A stretch of DNA of 64,000 nucleotides from Pseudopyrenochaeta lycopersici (lineage: Eukaryota > Ascomycota > Dothideomycetes > Pleosporales > Pseudopyrenochaetaceae): NCBI GenBank assembly GCA_003313425.1, contig NHZP01000008.1, positions 1,426,001 to 1,490,000 of the forward strand, written 5' to 3'. Made by a program: the position numbers and the translations under genes. Shown piece after piece: positions 45,109-56,756 of the stretch; the first letter of the stretch is position 1, and every line of letters starts with the position of its first letter. A model generated the notes under the pieces. That model saw only the letters and a list, made by a program, of their open reading frames with translations, was not told where the DNA came from and did no database searches.

Positions 45109-46941
45109 TGCCACTCCGACGATGAATAGATGCTGTGAGAACGACTTGGACGTGAACTTCCGGGAAACAGGCATTGCTCTTATCTCGGCCTGCATCCTGC
45201 CGCACGGCGAGGAACTTATGAAACCCCACATTATCTCGAAACTTTCCGCACAGTTCTTCGCAATTCAGGCGTTCGGCCACGCATGCGGCGCTAGCTAGCG
45301 AAGGACGTGCAGATAAATAGACTGGGCGAAACAAGAGGGTCGCGCTAAAATGCCTTAGAATGTAGGTCGCATCCCGGCCAGAATCTCAGCAAATCGATCG
45401 TGAGGTTCGCTGGCCTAGCGTTCTCATCGGCAAGAATCCGAAAAAGGCATGAATCTACGTACACAAGTAGTAATTCACTAGGCAGACTTGAACACAGAAT
45501 GACGTGCGCCCGCTGGTGACCAACGTGAAGCACAGTTTTGCGGCAATCACTGAAAGGGTCATACATTGCTGTGTTGCGGTCTCTGCCTGTGATCAAACAG
45601 CAAGCCCGCTAGTTGAGGAGAATGGCGACTGTCCTTAGTAGTGTTAATGCTTTATCCGTCCATGCTGCAGCTTCCGGCCGAGGTTGGGAAAAGAACACTG
45701 TCAATTACCAATTGACGGGAGGTGTAAGATTACTTTTAATATTGTATCTCTGGTACTTCACATAGGCGCGATGGCTTGGTCTTGCGCGAAGCAAACAGAA
45801 GTAGGGACATATGTAGATATTACGCATTGATGTACATGAGCAGAGGAGAGAGAAGCGACAGAGACAATTCATGTTGACTAACATTATTCTGGCAGATGGA
45901 TATGGGTCCGCTTGTCGGTGAAACGAGCCGATAGTAATTTTTGACAGCGGGCGCCTAGCATGGTTGGCTCTCTCCCCAGGTACGCAATACATTTTCCATG
46001 TATTTGATTTTAAAGCTGGAATGTACTAGTAAAGTTTTCGTACGACGCAGAATTTTCATGTTTGTGTACTCTGCTATGTGTGAAAAAGTCCACAAGTCCT
46101 TGGGGTGCTCACCAGCATTATCACATGCCTCAGCTCTGTTGTGACAACACCTTAACCAACAAATTGCTAAGGGGGATGTACTCAGTCGCTTTTAAGGTTT
46201 CACCCACATGCAGGGCGATGGGACAGTTCGAAGCTAACTGAGGCGACACTAACTAGATCGGGGTTGATTTGGGCAGAACGCTCGAATGGAATATGGCTAA
46301 GCTTTAAAGGGCACATTTGGATGTTGCTAGGCTCCACTTCTTGGAACGATTCTACGATTAAAAGGCCGTTTATACATCCTGCGTGTCGGCCCCTCATTCA
46401 CACCCTATAGCTTGCTTGGGTCATCACTAGAAGGGTGGTCGTCAGGTAGGCATGTGCCCAGGAGAGACATTCATGCAGATGGCGGAGTATTGCGAAGTGC
46501 GCACATCTTACCAATCTCAAGGGTAAGCCACAGCCAAAACTATGGGACCAGCACCAGCTTTGGCATGCGCGAAACCTTCATTATGATGGAACTGTATTTT
46601 TGTAAAGTTTCGCGATTCAAAATTGCGCCAGCAGCTAGCGGCCGAAGAAGTTCCACCTCCCACATTCTCAGCTACATTAATTCTGCCATTCATACCCGTC
46701 TCATGGCCAGGTCCAGTCCCCTTATCGTTGGGCTCCGTCCTCGCATCTACGATTCGCACAATGAGGCTTTTTAATATGACACAATTGGAAGTTTATGGTT
46801 TGATTGAGGTTTGTTGTAGATGGGAAATCAAAAGTAGTGTTTGCGTTGTGGCCCATCCATATATCAGACAATTATCTTCGTCACCACAATCAAATGAGAC
46901 AAATGTGAGAGCCACAAACAACCTGTGAAGGAAACCTCGTA

Positions 46942-48060
46942 TCAGCTACAATTCCTCGTCAATAGATCGAATGGCTTACATTCAAACGGGATTACTCCCA
47001 GTATCGGACCGAAAAGCATGGGGATATTAGAGGCTTTCGCGGACACGGGAAAGCAACCACCCCCGGAACATCTTCGATGCTGATCAACCATCTCGTTTCC
47101 GGCCTGAAGTCTAATACCAGAAGAGTGAGATGTATGCCAAAGCTGTTCGATCGGCGGACGAAAACTTGCCACCTGATTGTCCCGCTCCGTCATTCTAGTA
47201 GAGTAAAAACAGCTTTTACATACTGCTTTGGCATGCATGTGGTCTTTGTCATTCCCTTGTGGACGTTCCTGGCCCCTGGATACCGGTATCCGCAACGCAG
47301 AATAAGGTTGCTGCACGTCACCTTCCAGGGGTATTCCCTGATCACGCAATCTGCCAGTCCTCTCTTAGTTCGAAAGAGAATAAAATTGGGCTTCAGGGGC
47401 ATTGGCCGTAATTGCTGGCTGACAAAGACAAATACCGCCAGAAAGATTCACTCTTGAAGTCATTTCAGTATTGATGAGCTATTATGTGGAAGTAGTTTCT
47501 AAAACTTCATGTGATGTGGGCTGCACTAGAGAAAGCCATGAATGCGTTACGATATGAACTCTATCAAACTCGCTAGTTCGGGGTAGAAAAAGCCCTCTTC
47601 TGTGATCCTCGAAGACATTAACTGAACTTGTGGAGCGGACGTCACGGGCGTCTTCTTCGTACGCCATAAGGTGTCCAACCGACGGGAAGACTCTTCTGAG
47701 TGATCCACGGTTGGTTGAAGCAACAAAAGTTCGATAACTGCGCCTGGAATCCCTATGGTAAGCTGAGCCGGCAGGCACTAAAGATTGTCTACTAGGTGCT
47801 CGGCAGATGAACAAGCAGGCATTCACGTCTACCTTCGGCCCAGGATATCACCCTACAATAACTTAACCACCCATCACGTGCAGCGGAAGAACTCAAAAGT
47901 AGTTACCCTGGAAAGCATTCCTAGCAGCTCCATCAAATTGCTGGCGACACGGTCCGTGGTGTCCCTGTCGACGGGCGAGACCACATAAGCTATATCGACT
48001 TCTATCAACCCACGAATAGGGGTTGGCGCAATTGTTCCGATATATGCCTGAATATTAGCC
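46942..48060 (-). pseudogene. Possible decayed coding region, family unknown
   Basis: Reading the minus strand, protein-like segments succeed each other in different frames. A stop-free segment near 48,058-47,910 contains AYIGTIAPTPIRGLIEVDIA. One near 47,770-47,540 contains LTIGIPGAVIELLLLQPTVD and ends ASLIEFIS. A third, near 47,350-46,942, is Arg/Gln-rich. Stops and frame changes separate them and no convincing introns remove these. I cannot name the family. It could be an unannotated multi-exon gene rather than a relic. Confidence 0.25.
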
Positions 48061-48736
48061 CATTATTAGGATGAAGCGCGCAATAAAGGACTGATCAATG
48101 TGCAGTTTGATCGTGAACAAGCTACCTGCCGTCACCAGACACAACAGCTGAGACGACTATTTCGAAGCTAGTAGCCAGCTGATATGTATCTTTAAGCACA
48201 ATTCTATCCACAACTGAGAATAATCTCACAATTAAGCGATGCACTTATGGTGGAATTTACTGTATTATCAGTCGTCCCGCGATTTGGCAAGTTGTACCAC
48301 TTCATAGGATCGCTCCTACTCAATTCCGGTCTTGAGATTCTCGGTGACTACACTGACAGCATTATGGAACAGCTCAGGTTAATCATTATGTCTTATTCTG
48401 GGATAAGCAAACGCTCCTGATAAACTCAGGCACTCTGTTTGACGGGCTATCTAGAAGGTGCCAAACCCAAACTTGGCGTCTACAACAAAACTTTCTTGCC
48501 CGCTTCCCCAATTTAGTCACCAGTGACATAGCGCTGGAAAGTTGCAGCTAGTTTCACAGAAAAAAAATCCGCTCAAGAAAATCGCAGAAAAGCTTTGTTG
48601 ATAACACGAGATGATGCATCGAAATATTTGATCGGTGACGTTGTCTTCTTGCCTTCTGGCCCGGCTGCAATGCATTGTAGCCACGGTTAAAAGCTTTAAT
48701 AAGTCTGGCCAATTCTTATTCAGTGTTATGCCTTGA

Positions 48737-49079
48737 TGTTGCAAACGCGCTGTGACCTGGGGTACGGTGGGCTCACCTGCACGCTCACGTGCGCGCTGAC
48801 GTGCGAGCTCACCCTTGAGATACACGTACTCATGTGCGCGCTCACGTGCAAGCTGATGGGCGAGCTCACGCAGGAGACACCTGTACAGGTAGACTCACGT
48901 GCGCGATCACGTGCGCGTACACGCTGCTCGCGCTCTTACCGTATACTGGCCCTTGTAATAGGCCGTGCTCAGCTCTCCCCTATAGAGCTGGTTCTCCTGA
49001 GCCTCCTAGATAATACAGTTGTCCACCTCATAGATCACCAGGGTAACTGTTGCCAAGCTCTCCCTTTTTTCCTCCACAC
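48737..49079. repeat. Repeat relic, copy 1 (pairs with 51,724-51,948)
   Basis: Both ends and interior blocks align by eye with 51,724-51,948 in the same orientation: the left block (tgttgcaaacgcgctgtgacc), a central gctgctcgcg block, the gctggttc...gagcctcct block, the atagatcacc block and the right edge (cctccacac). Copy 1 is about 120 bp longer because of an expanded CACGTG-rich minisatellite. On the minus strand both copies encode a related peptide containing NQLYR, with a stop in copy 1, so this may be the end of a transposon-encoded or dispersed gene. Confidence 0.55.
48776..48931. repeat. Degenerate CACGTG-rich minisatellite
   Basis: About 155 bp of imperfect 10-12 bp units built on tcacgtgcgcg/agctcac, absent from the sister copy at 51,724. 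The unit is close to palindromic (CACGTG), and minus-strand translation gives an Arg/Ala/Glu-rich stretch. Local replication slippage within a repeat relic is the simplest explanation. Confidence 0.5.
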
Positions 49080-50607
49080 TTGACTATATCTATTTTCTAC
49101 TGAGAAGAAATGAGATTTCCAGGGTCTTATCTTGATAAGATGTTTAAATCAACAGTCGAGACCTGCTTTGAGTAAAATATTTAATGATTATTCGGCTGTT
49201 GAGTGAGCTAGTGATACGATTTTGATTTCTACGCTTACCTAGAACTTTGAAGTATCATCTAGCGTGATTAAGTACTTCAAAATGTGGAAATACTTTCATG
49301 GCCAAGGATATGTCTTACAACGGCTCGTTTTTAGATAACGTGAAAGCTATGAAGGTTCTCATGTATCTAAGCTGGCTCGCTATTCAACGGTTCTCTTTCT
49401 TGCTCTCATGTCTGCGAATATCTGCTTCAAACACCATCTTATTAACCACTCGCAAGCAAGCAATGCGTGAGCGAGAACTTGGGGCCATGCTAAAATTCAT
49501 ATTGATATCGGCATAATCCACATTTTTCCGTAACACTGTCATTTTACCAAACACTTCGCACTCTTTCAAGCTATCTATTGGGTCATTCAATCAATGCGAC
49601 TGCAGTATAATAATGTTGAGCTATATGGTCACACAATGCTAACCCAAATCACAAGGTCACGTTCCACACCAGGAGAAGCGAGATTAAAAATGTCACTATG
49701 CGGCCAGTGCACTCACGGCAAGGTGAGGATTATCGGAACGTATTGCGAGTTAGTAGATCACGAAGAAGCACCTTGTCATGAGAGTTCTGACTATTAAGTT
49801 GACGCTGGACAAGTTTTCGATTCGGGACAACCGATATATCAGATTCAAAGTTATTAAAAATTAAGTGCATGGGGAACGATGTCTCAATAGAAGTAGAACA
49901 ATAGCACTAGACGTTCATGAAGACAGGACTTAACAGAATCGAAGACAAGCTCCCACAGAGCCTTCAGCACGTTTGAATTACAACCCTGAATTTGGAATGC
50001 GGTTATTTTCTCTTAAGTATTTTAGGCTGACGACTAAACGTATTCATTTCGGACAAAGGACTTGCATGACTGAGAATGGCATTGATTGCGTAATTGGAAT
50101 GGAGATAATTCGGTCGTATGACACCACACAGCGGAGGCCGAGTAGCTTTGTCTGAAGTGGATCAGCCACGAGGAGATCTGCATGCGCGGGAACTAAGGCA
50201 GTACTACGGAGAATATCTGCCGCCTTCCATTCTTCGCTTTTGCGAGGATCGCTCATACAAACTGTGTCGAGTTCCATGTCACGCAGTAATGAGACGTGCC
50301 TCGCATTGATCTCAGCCTATTTCATTTCGAAAAAAGTAAAATAACTATTTCGCCCGGCCGATGCCGTCTTCACGGCGATACTGCCGGCGTTTCTTGAAAG
50401 ATCGTGAACCTATCGTAGTGGGTCTCATCCACGGCGAGAACCGGCGAGGAGCAAAACTTCATGGTATTACAATTCCCTGGATTACAAATGCTAGGCACGT
50501 AAAAAGTGTTATAATGGAGCTCATGCTAGACTGAAGCGTTGCATCAAGACAGCCAAAGCACTTCTAATAATTCATTTTGCGAACATACTGGAAGCATACC
50601 TCTCAAC

Positions 50608-51672
50608 ATGTCTTCGAATGCTACTAGCTCGAACTTCCAGGGTTGGGTAGCTCACGACCCTTCTGCGGCTGATGGGAACATGGAATGGGGCTCCTATGAG
50701 CCAAAGTCTTTTGCAGAAACAGATATTGAAATGGAGATCAGCCACTGCGGCGTCTGCGGCAGCGACATCCACACCCTCCGTTCTGGGTGGGGACCCTCCG
50801 ACTACCCTCTTGTCGTTGGACATGAGATTATCGGTAAAGTTACTCGCGTAGGCAAAGACGTAAAGGATATAAAGATCGGTGACCGCGTTGGGGTTGGTGC
50901 GCAGAGTGAATGCTGCGAGTCATGTAGGCCATGCAAGATGCAGCAAGAGTCGAACTGCCACAGCCTGACTATGACATACAACGCCAAGTATGCAAGCGGC
51001 GAGAAAGCTTACGGTGGCTACGCGAAGTCATGGCGGGGACCGGCTTCGTTCGCGGTTCCTATCCCGGAAGGCCTTCCCTCGGAATTCGCTGCACCTCTCA
51101 TGTGCGGAGGTGTAACGGTTTACAACCCTCTTGTCTCTCACGGCGCCGGTCCTGGGAAACGTATCGGTGTTGTCGGTGTAGGTGGTCTCGGTCACTTCGC
51201 CCTTCTCTTCGCAAAAGCCCTCAAATGCGACAAAGTCATAGCTATTTCGCGCTCGCGCAGCAAGAAAGCGGATGCTTTCGAACTTGGCGCCGATGAATTC
51301 ATTGCTACTGACGAAGACACGCAATGGATGACTACCAATGCAAGTTCACTTGACCTCATCATCTCTACCATCTCTGGCGCCTTCCCTCTTGACCAATATC
51401 TCAACCTTTTAGATGTCAACGGCACCTTCGTGCAGCTGGGTGCTCCGGACGACCCGATACCTAGCTTCTCACCAATGGGATTGATCTTCAAAAACCTCAA
51501 GATTGCTGGAAGTTTGATTGGGACGAGGCAGCAGATTCGCGAAATGTTGGAGTTGGCAAAGAAGACAGATTTGCAAGCCTGGGTACAAATCCGGCCGATG
51601 GAGGATGCGAACCAGGTGATTATTGATTTTGAAAAGGGACTGCCGAGATATCGGTATGTCCTTAAAAATTAG
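50608..51672 (+). CDS. NADP-dependent zinc alcohol dehydrogenase, cinnamyl-alcohol-dehydrogenase type
   Basis: Single exon, 354 aa from ATG at 50608 (MSSNATSSNF). Medium-chain dehydrogenase that reduces aldehydes to primary alcohols. Catalytic zinc residues appear in HCGVCGSDIHTL and GHEIIG. The structural zinc is bound by the cluster in ECCESCRPCKMQQESNC. The cofactor loop is VVGVGGLGHFALLFAKAL, followed by ISRSRSKK, whose Ser/Arg residues favour NADPH as in yeast ADH6/ADH7. Full length for the family. An upstream in-frame ATG at 50539 would add 23 unlikely residues. It lies next to, and convergent with, the Zn2Cys6 regulator. Confidence 0.93.
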   Translation: MSSNATSSNFQGWVAHDPSAADGNMEWGSYEPKSFAETDIEMEISHCGVCGSDIHTLRSGWGPSDYPLVVGHEIIGKVTRVGKDVKDIKIGDRVGVGAQSECCESCRPCKMQQESNCHSLTMTYNAKYASGEKAYGGYAKSWRGPASFAVPIPEGLPSEFAAPLMCGGVTVYNPLVSHGAGPGKRIGVVGVGGLGHFALLFAKALKCDKVIAISRSRSKKADAFELGADEFIATDEDTQWMTTNASSLDLIISTISGAFPLDQYLNLLDVNGTFVQLGAPDDPIPSFSPMGLIFKNLKIAGSLIGTRQQIREMLELAKKTDLQAWVQIRPMEDANQVIIDFEKGLPRYRYVLKN

Positions 51673-51723
51673 GTTAGTTGGTATAGAACAGATAACTTTA
51701 CGAAGTTCGATGTTATTCAGTTT

Positions 51724-51948
51724 TGTTGCGAACAACGCGCCGTGACCTATTGTACCGCGCTGCTCGCGTTCTGAGTACAAAAATAGATTTCCACGCTCAA
51801 CTTCCAGCCTGTGCGCAGACCTTTGCGGTGGAATGTGCTCAATTAGTCTATATAGCTGGTTCCTACGAGCCTCCTGAATAGACAGTGGTCCGTCTAATAG
51901 ATCACCTAGGCTACTGTTACCCAGCTCCTTGTTTTTTACCTCCACACA
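51724..51948. repeat. Repeat relic, copy 2 (pairs with 48,737-49,079)
   Basis: Same-orientation relative of the element at 48,737, lacking the minisatellite. On the minus strand it stays open and is part of a longer frame (to about 52,095) reading EARRNQLYRLIEHIPPQR. It sits between the alcohol dehydrogenase and regulator stop codons and so may form part of their 3' regions. Confidence 0.5.
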
Positions 51949-52109
51949 ATTGGATGTGATCCAAAAGAACTGAGCCCATAAAGTGAATGGCAGATAAAAC
52001 GTGTCCCAGGGTAGCCCCTGTGCACAATTATAATCTTCTAATGCTATTTCTTGCGCTTTGGTGTCTCTTATGGCTATTATTTTGTCTGAGGCCATTGCCG
52101 CCTGGATTT

Positions 52110-54489
52110 CTACAAGGACGGCATGGTAAAATCATCCATTACTGAATCCCAGATCCAATCATCGAAATCATTCTGCTGTGTTGAGAAAGATGCAGGTAGC
52201 ATGACACCATCGAAGTTCAGCGAGTCAAAATTCATGAGGTTCGCAAACGGTAGCGTACTCTGAACAGTTGGATGTGTGATATGATCGTTGGGCCACGCAT
52301 GTGATTTGTTGGATGTTGCGGCGGCGTTGGGCACGAGTTTTGCCGAAGATTCGACATTAGTCTTCTTTGAGCCTTTGTACTTCCCGCTGTGGTCATGTGA
52401 TTTATGGGCTTTATCGAATGACGCAAGTCTTTGGATTCGCTTTGTGAAGCCGTGGAGCATGGTGTGCTGAATGCAAGCAATCGCATGAAGTGAGTCTCGC
52501 TTATCTCTGGCCAACGTCCAAGGAATACATTCAGGTGGAAGTGTGAAGCTTAGTAGGTCCATAAATCGATCAAAGAGTTGTTGAATATTGTACTCTCGAG
52601 CGACAGAGAGCGGAGACCAGCCTGAGGTTCCGTTGGGACCAATAGGTTCAGGAGGTTCAGCTTGAACATGGCCTGGCTCAAGATTCTGTGGAATAATGCC
52701 ATCTATCTCTTGAGGTATGGCATCGAACTGTGTGTGGCCAAGGCGCTCGTTATCTTCAAGGAACACAATCTTGCAAGTGACAATGACCGCGTAGAACCAG
52801 CCAGCCCAACATTGGAACGCCATCTGGTAAAGCAGTGCTTGTGGCAGCTGAAGAAGGGTTTCCAGATACTTTGTTGAGGCCTTCAAAGTAGAACGGAGCA
52901 TCTTAAGCCGAACTAAAGACGGTGGTATTGGGCCAGGTTCGGATAAGGCCTGCCATAGCAAGCTGTGGAGGCAGCATTCATGTATCCAGATATCAAGTAG
53001 GCAAAGCATCAAATTCACAGTTACTGGAGGTATGATCAGTCGCATTTAAGCATTTAAAAACTTGTATGAGAACCGCACCATTTTCTTTAGTCGCTGGAAG
53101 TCTGGATGTCGTCTCTTTCAAAAGCGTTACTTCCCTGCGAAAGTTACCTGTCGACATCTCAAGCATTAAATCCCCATTGATGTCTGAATTTTCAATATCA
53201 TCATACGAGAAGTAATTGTTAACCCGGGAGGTAAGTTCGCATATCTTGATCAAAGGTGAGATGAGTGCGTCTGTGGTTATTATCGATTGAGCGAACGAGT
53301 CACAACATTTGGCCATGAAGGGGGTATAGGGTAGCGAAGTACGCTTTCTCCATGCTTGTGCGAATCTTCTTCAGTCAGTACATATTATTATAGTTTCAAA
53401 ATAGTGAAGAGACTTACACTACCGTTAGAAAATATGTCCCGAGAAAAGCCCGCTTACCTGCAACAGGGTCTGCCTTTGCAGATTTTCCACATGAAAATAA
53501 AGATATTGAACGGCACTTTTCCGTTTGGTTCCTGGAGAGCCCGAGGTCTTGTACAAGGGCAACACAAACTTGAATTACGATCGCCAGTTGTTGAGTGACA
53601 GGATGGTAGAACGAATGGTACCAAGCGGCATACACAAGAAGACCCTGAAGCATGTCCATGGTCTTGTAAGAATGCTCTAACATACGGTAAGTTTGACGTT
53701 TCAACTCATCCGCAAGTAGGCACTGAATTCGTGGTGTCTTATATGCAGTTACGGCTAGGATGGCATGAAAGAGGAACGGTTGCTCTCTACGAAGTGTTGG
53801 GACATCAACATCCACAACCACGAATGGAAAAGACATGATGAAGGACGACTTGAATTCAGCCAGAAGGCAAATCGCATGCTCTTCATCAATGAGACCGCTG
53901 CCTATCGGGTCATAAGCCTTATATGCAGAGAACCCGTCCATATAGCCAGTTGGTGGATCTTTCGGTGTACCAGAATGTTCTATTGGCGTACACGACTCTG
54001 GAGTCGACAATTGTAAGGGATTGGAATGGGAGGCCATCCTATGAGGTGGCCCGTCCCTTCCGGTGTCGTCAACGGCATTTTTGGCAGATATCAAGTCGAT
54101 GAGGCTTTCAACACGCTGCTCCAGCTGTTTCACACGCCTGTTCTCTAAATCAGCAGAGTTTACTCAAAAGTGTTCTCACAAGACACTAAAAAAACATGCA
54201 AGCTTGAATTAGAATGAGACTCAGAGTGCTCGTTGTAGGGTAACGATCCCGTGCACCCGTTGCGAGTTTTTTCGAAGTTTTTACAAAGCCCTCCAGAGTG
54301 GCATACTTACGAGCGTGACTTCGGACCTGACTTTATTACGTTATTTTCAAGGAAAATGCATTGCTTGCTCAGTCGATGACATCGATGACAATCCGGTCCG
54401 TGTTCGGTTGAAGCGCATTTTGCTTTAGCCCGAGTGCAGGCCAGGCACGCCTTGCGCTTCTTCACGCCAGGCTCAGTTGGAAGCATCAT
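52110..54489 (-). CDS. Zn2Cys6 transcription factor
   Basis: 699 aa in four exons: 54311-54489, 53418-54137, 53079-53365 and 52110-53023. The binuclear zinc cluster is at residues 14-45: KACLACTRAKAKC then CHRC and CIF, fitting C-x2-C-x6-C-x8-C-x2-C-x6-C. A short basic linker follows (SGPKSRS), then a leucine-heptad coiled coil (RVKQLEQRVESLIDLI, completed by the splice), which implies a dimer. The middle shows the fungal-specific regulatory region (FLFHAILAVTAYKT, VYAAWYHSFYHP, YTPFMAKCCDSF). The Asp/Phe-rich C-terminus (DFDDWIWD-like) may be an activation domain. Intron 3 uses a weak GTGCGG donor. Divergent from the DHA2 exporter 467 bp away, the usual arrangement for a pathway-specific regulator and its pump. 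Whether it also controls the isocyanide genes is unknown. Confidence 0.88.
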
Positions 54490-54956
54490 GAATGGGATGC
54501 GATGAAATAGTTGTCAATTATCTCGCCGCTTCCGACGGGAGTTTAAGTAATGGCACTACGGAATGACTTCGAGCGGAGCTTGTAGGTAAGTAATCGGAGA
54601 ACGAATGGTCGTGCCTTCTCCGTGTGCACGGGCCGTGCGAACGGAAAGCGGGGACTTTTGTCAATACTTGACCCGTCTCCGTTCCAAATTCTCGAACTTC
54701 TCTCCACCTAATCAGCCATGCAGCGGCTTATGACGCTGATATATTCACGGTTGTAACAATTATGCGCTTCCGGATGGTTCAGCCCATCCAAGATTCTCAA
54801 GGATAAATGGACAAAATGAATCAGGTTGCGCAATACTTAAAGGAAGATGTACGCACGAAGCCTCACCAACGCGGCTACCGGCGACATCGATCTCCTTTCT
54901 TCCATCTTCAACATCCTCTGATCTAATATCTCCCTCATTCTGTATTGAAGTTCAAT
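54490..54956. promoter_or_regulatory. Bidirectional promoter of the Zn2Cys6 regulator and DHA2 exporter
   Basis: 467 bp between divergent starts. It contains GC-rich stretches with CGG and CCG triplets near 54,530-54,650 (for example ttccgacggga and tgcgaacgg), the kind of half-sites zinc-cluster regulators bind, though no clear symmetric pair was fixed. A pyrimidine-rich leader precedes the exporter ATG. Confidence 0.45.
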
Positions 54957-56756
54957 ATGCATCCATTGGCTGCGGAAAAAACTGTAGCGCAGGAGAAGCC
55001 ATTTGATGGTGCAAGCAACACCTCATCCGCAACGACGTCTTCTGAGGACCATCACCAAACGCAGATAGTGGACTACTCTCTTCGTGGAGCAAAGCTACAC
55101 GTTCTAATTTTTGGTCTAGGACTTGCTGTATTTTTGATGGCACTGGATATGTCGATTCTCGTCACTGCTATCCCATTGATCACAGAGAAGTTCCAGTCTA
55201 CGGCAGACATTGGCTGGTATATGAGTGCATATTCGCTCTCCTTGTAAGTTCGGCCGCTTTTGTTCGAAAACTTTAATTACCGGCTGATGAGTGGACAGAT
55301 GTGCATTACAACCACTGAGCGGAAAGCTCTATGCAAACTTCTCTTTGAAGGTCGGTTCGAGTTCGCATACTCAATCGTGGCAGAAAGCTCACTTTTTGTA
55401 GTGGACCTTCTTGATTCTGTTTCTCATTTTCGAAATTGGCTCAGCAATTTCCGGTGCTGCAACATCTTCCAAGATGCTTATCGTTGGCCGAGCTATCGCG
55501 GGTGCTGGCGCAGCGGGACTTATGTCTGGTACACTCTCCATAGTCGCCGTTGTGGTCACACTCCGCCTTCGTGCTTTATACACCGGAATTCTCTCGTCGA
55601 TGTTTGGTATCGCGCTTATTTGTGGGCCACTTCTCGGCGGAGTGTTTACACAACATGTTTCGTGGAGATGGGTCTTTTATATCAACCTTCCGTTGGGTGT
55701 TGTGACTATTGGTGCCATGATTTTCTTTTTTAACCCGCCAAGCCGACCAGTAGAGAACGATACGACTATGGAGCGGATGAAGCGTCTTGACCTGATTGGA
55801 GTGAGTATCTTTGTACCAGCAATCTTCATGATCCTGCTAGCTCTTCAATGGGGAGGGATCAAATACGCGTGGAACACTGGGCGAATTATCGGACTGTTTG
55901 TTGGCGGAGTTGCCGCATTGATCGGCTTCGCTATTTACCAGTCGCGCAAAGGCAACATGGCCATGATTCCACCATCTATATTGACCGAGCGGACGGTATT
56001 ACTGGCCAGCTTTGCCGCAATGTGGGGCATGCCTGCTTCGACTATCCTGGGCTTATGGATGCCAGAGTGGTTCCAGGTAAGCTAATCTGCCCAGTGATCA
56101 ATTTTTCCGAACCTAAATTTACGAAGGTCATCAAAGGGAATTCGCCAGTTCAATCCGGCGTCAATCTCTTGCCAGCTATGCTTGCCCAGACCGTCTCCAC
56201 AATCATTGCTGGAGGAATGACAACAGTTCTCGGCTACTATAACCCCTGGTTACTGGCTGGAACGGCATTCATGTCTATTGGATGCGGTTTGTTTACAACT
56301 TTCGAGGTCACCACCAGCAGTGCTACGTGGATTGGCTATCAAGTCATATTTGGACTTGGAGCTGGCATGTACATCACCTCACCCCTCATTGCTGTTCAAT
56401 CTGTTCTCAGTCCAACAGATACTCCAATCGGTATTGCGACTGTCAGTTTCTTCCAGATGTTCGGGGGCTCACTCTTCGCCGCTCTTTCGCAGACTATCTT
56501 CAATGAACAGTTACTGAAGCAATTGATGGAGAATGTGCCGAGCATCGACGTCCAAGCACTGCTCGCTGCGGGAACTATCGGTGTGCATAAAATGACATCG
56601 CCCGAGCAGCTGCCAGGTGTTATGCAATCATATAATGTAGCACTTATGGATACGTTCTATCTTGCCGCTGCAACTTCGGCTGTTGGATTTTGTTTCGCCC
56701 TTTGGCTGCCATGGATCAGTGTAAAGGGAAAGAATCTTGCGGCGGGAGCAGCTTGA
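54957..56756 (+). CDS. MFS exporter, DHA2 family (14 helices)
   Basis: 547 aa from four exons: 54957-55243, 55299-55350, 55402-56076 and 56127-56756. The first exon ends in [10 protein letters not shown], and exon 2 (52 nt) completes helix 2 as [18 protein letters not shown]; this tiny exon is needed to keep the family continuous. Motif D1/C is seen in helix 1 ([20 protein letters not shown]), and the antiporter motif appears in helix 5 ([12 protein letters not shown]). [14 protein letters not shown] follows, as in aflatoxin/gliotoxin-type pumps. The region after the fourth exon start encodes helices 9-14. Its partner is the divergent Zn2Cys6 gene, so it probably exports or gives resistance to a metabolite. 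Confidence 0.9.

Larger units (their letters stand above)
45109..50607. other. Gene-poor stretch, 5.5 kb
   Basis: No intact gene recognised. It includes traces that look like decayed minus-strand coding sequence (about 46,940-48,060), a repeat relic with an internal minisatellite (48,737-49,079) and AT-rich sequence from about 49,080 to 50,100. It separates the isocyanide region from the alcohol dehydrogenase/regulator/exporter module. Confidence 0.5.

Noticed and set aside
51834..51841. Exact TGTGCTCA octamer
   Set aside because: It lies in a repeat relic between two stop codons, away from any promoter; used here only as a measure of chance background.
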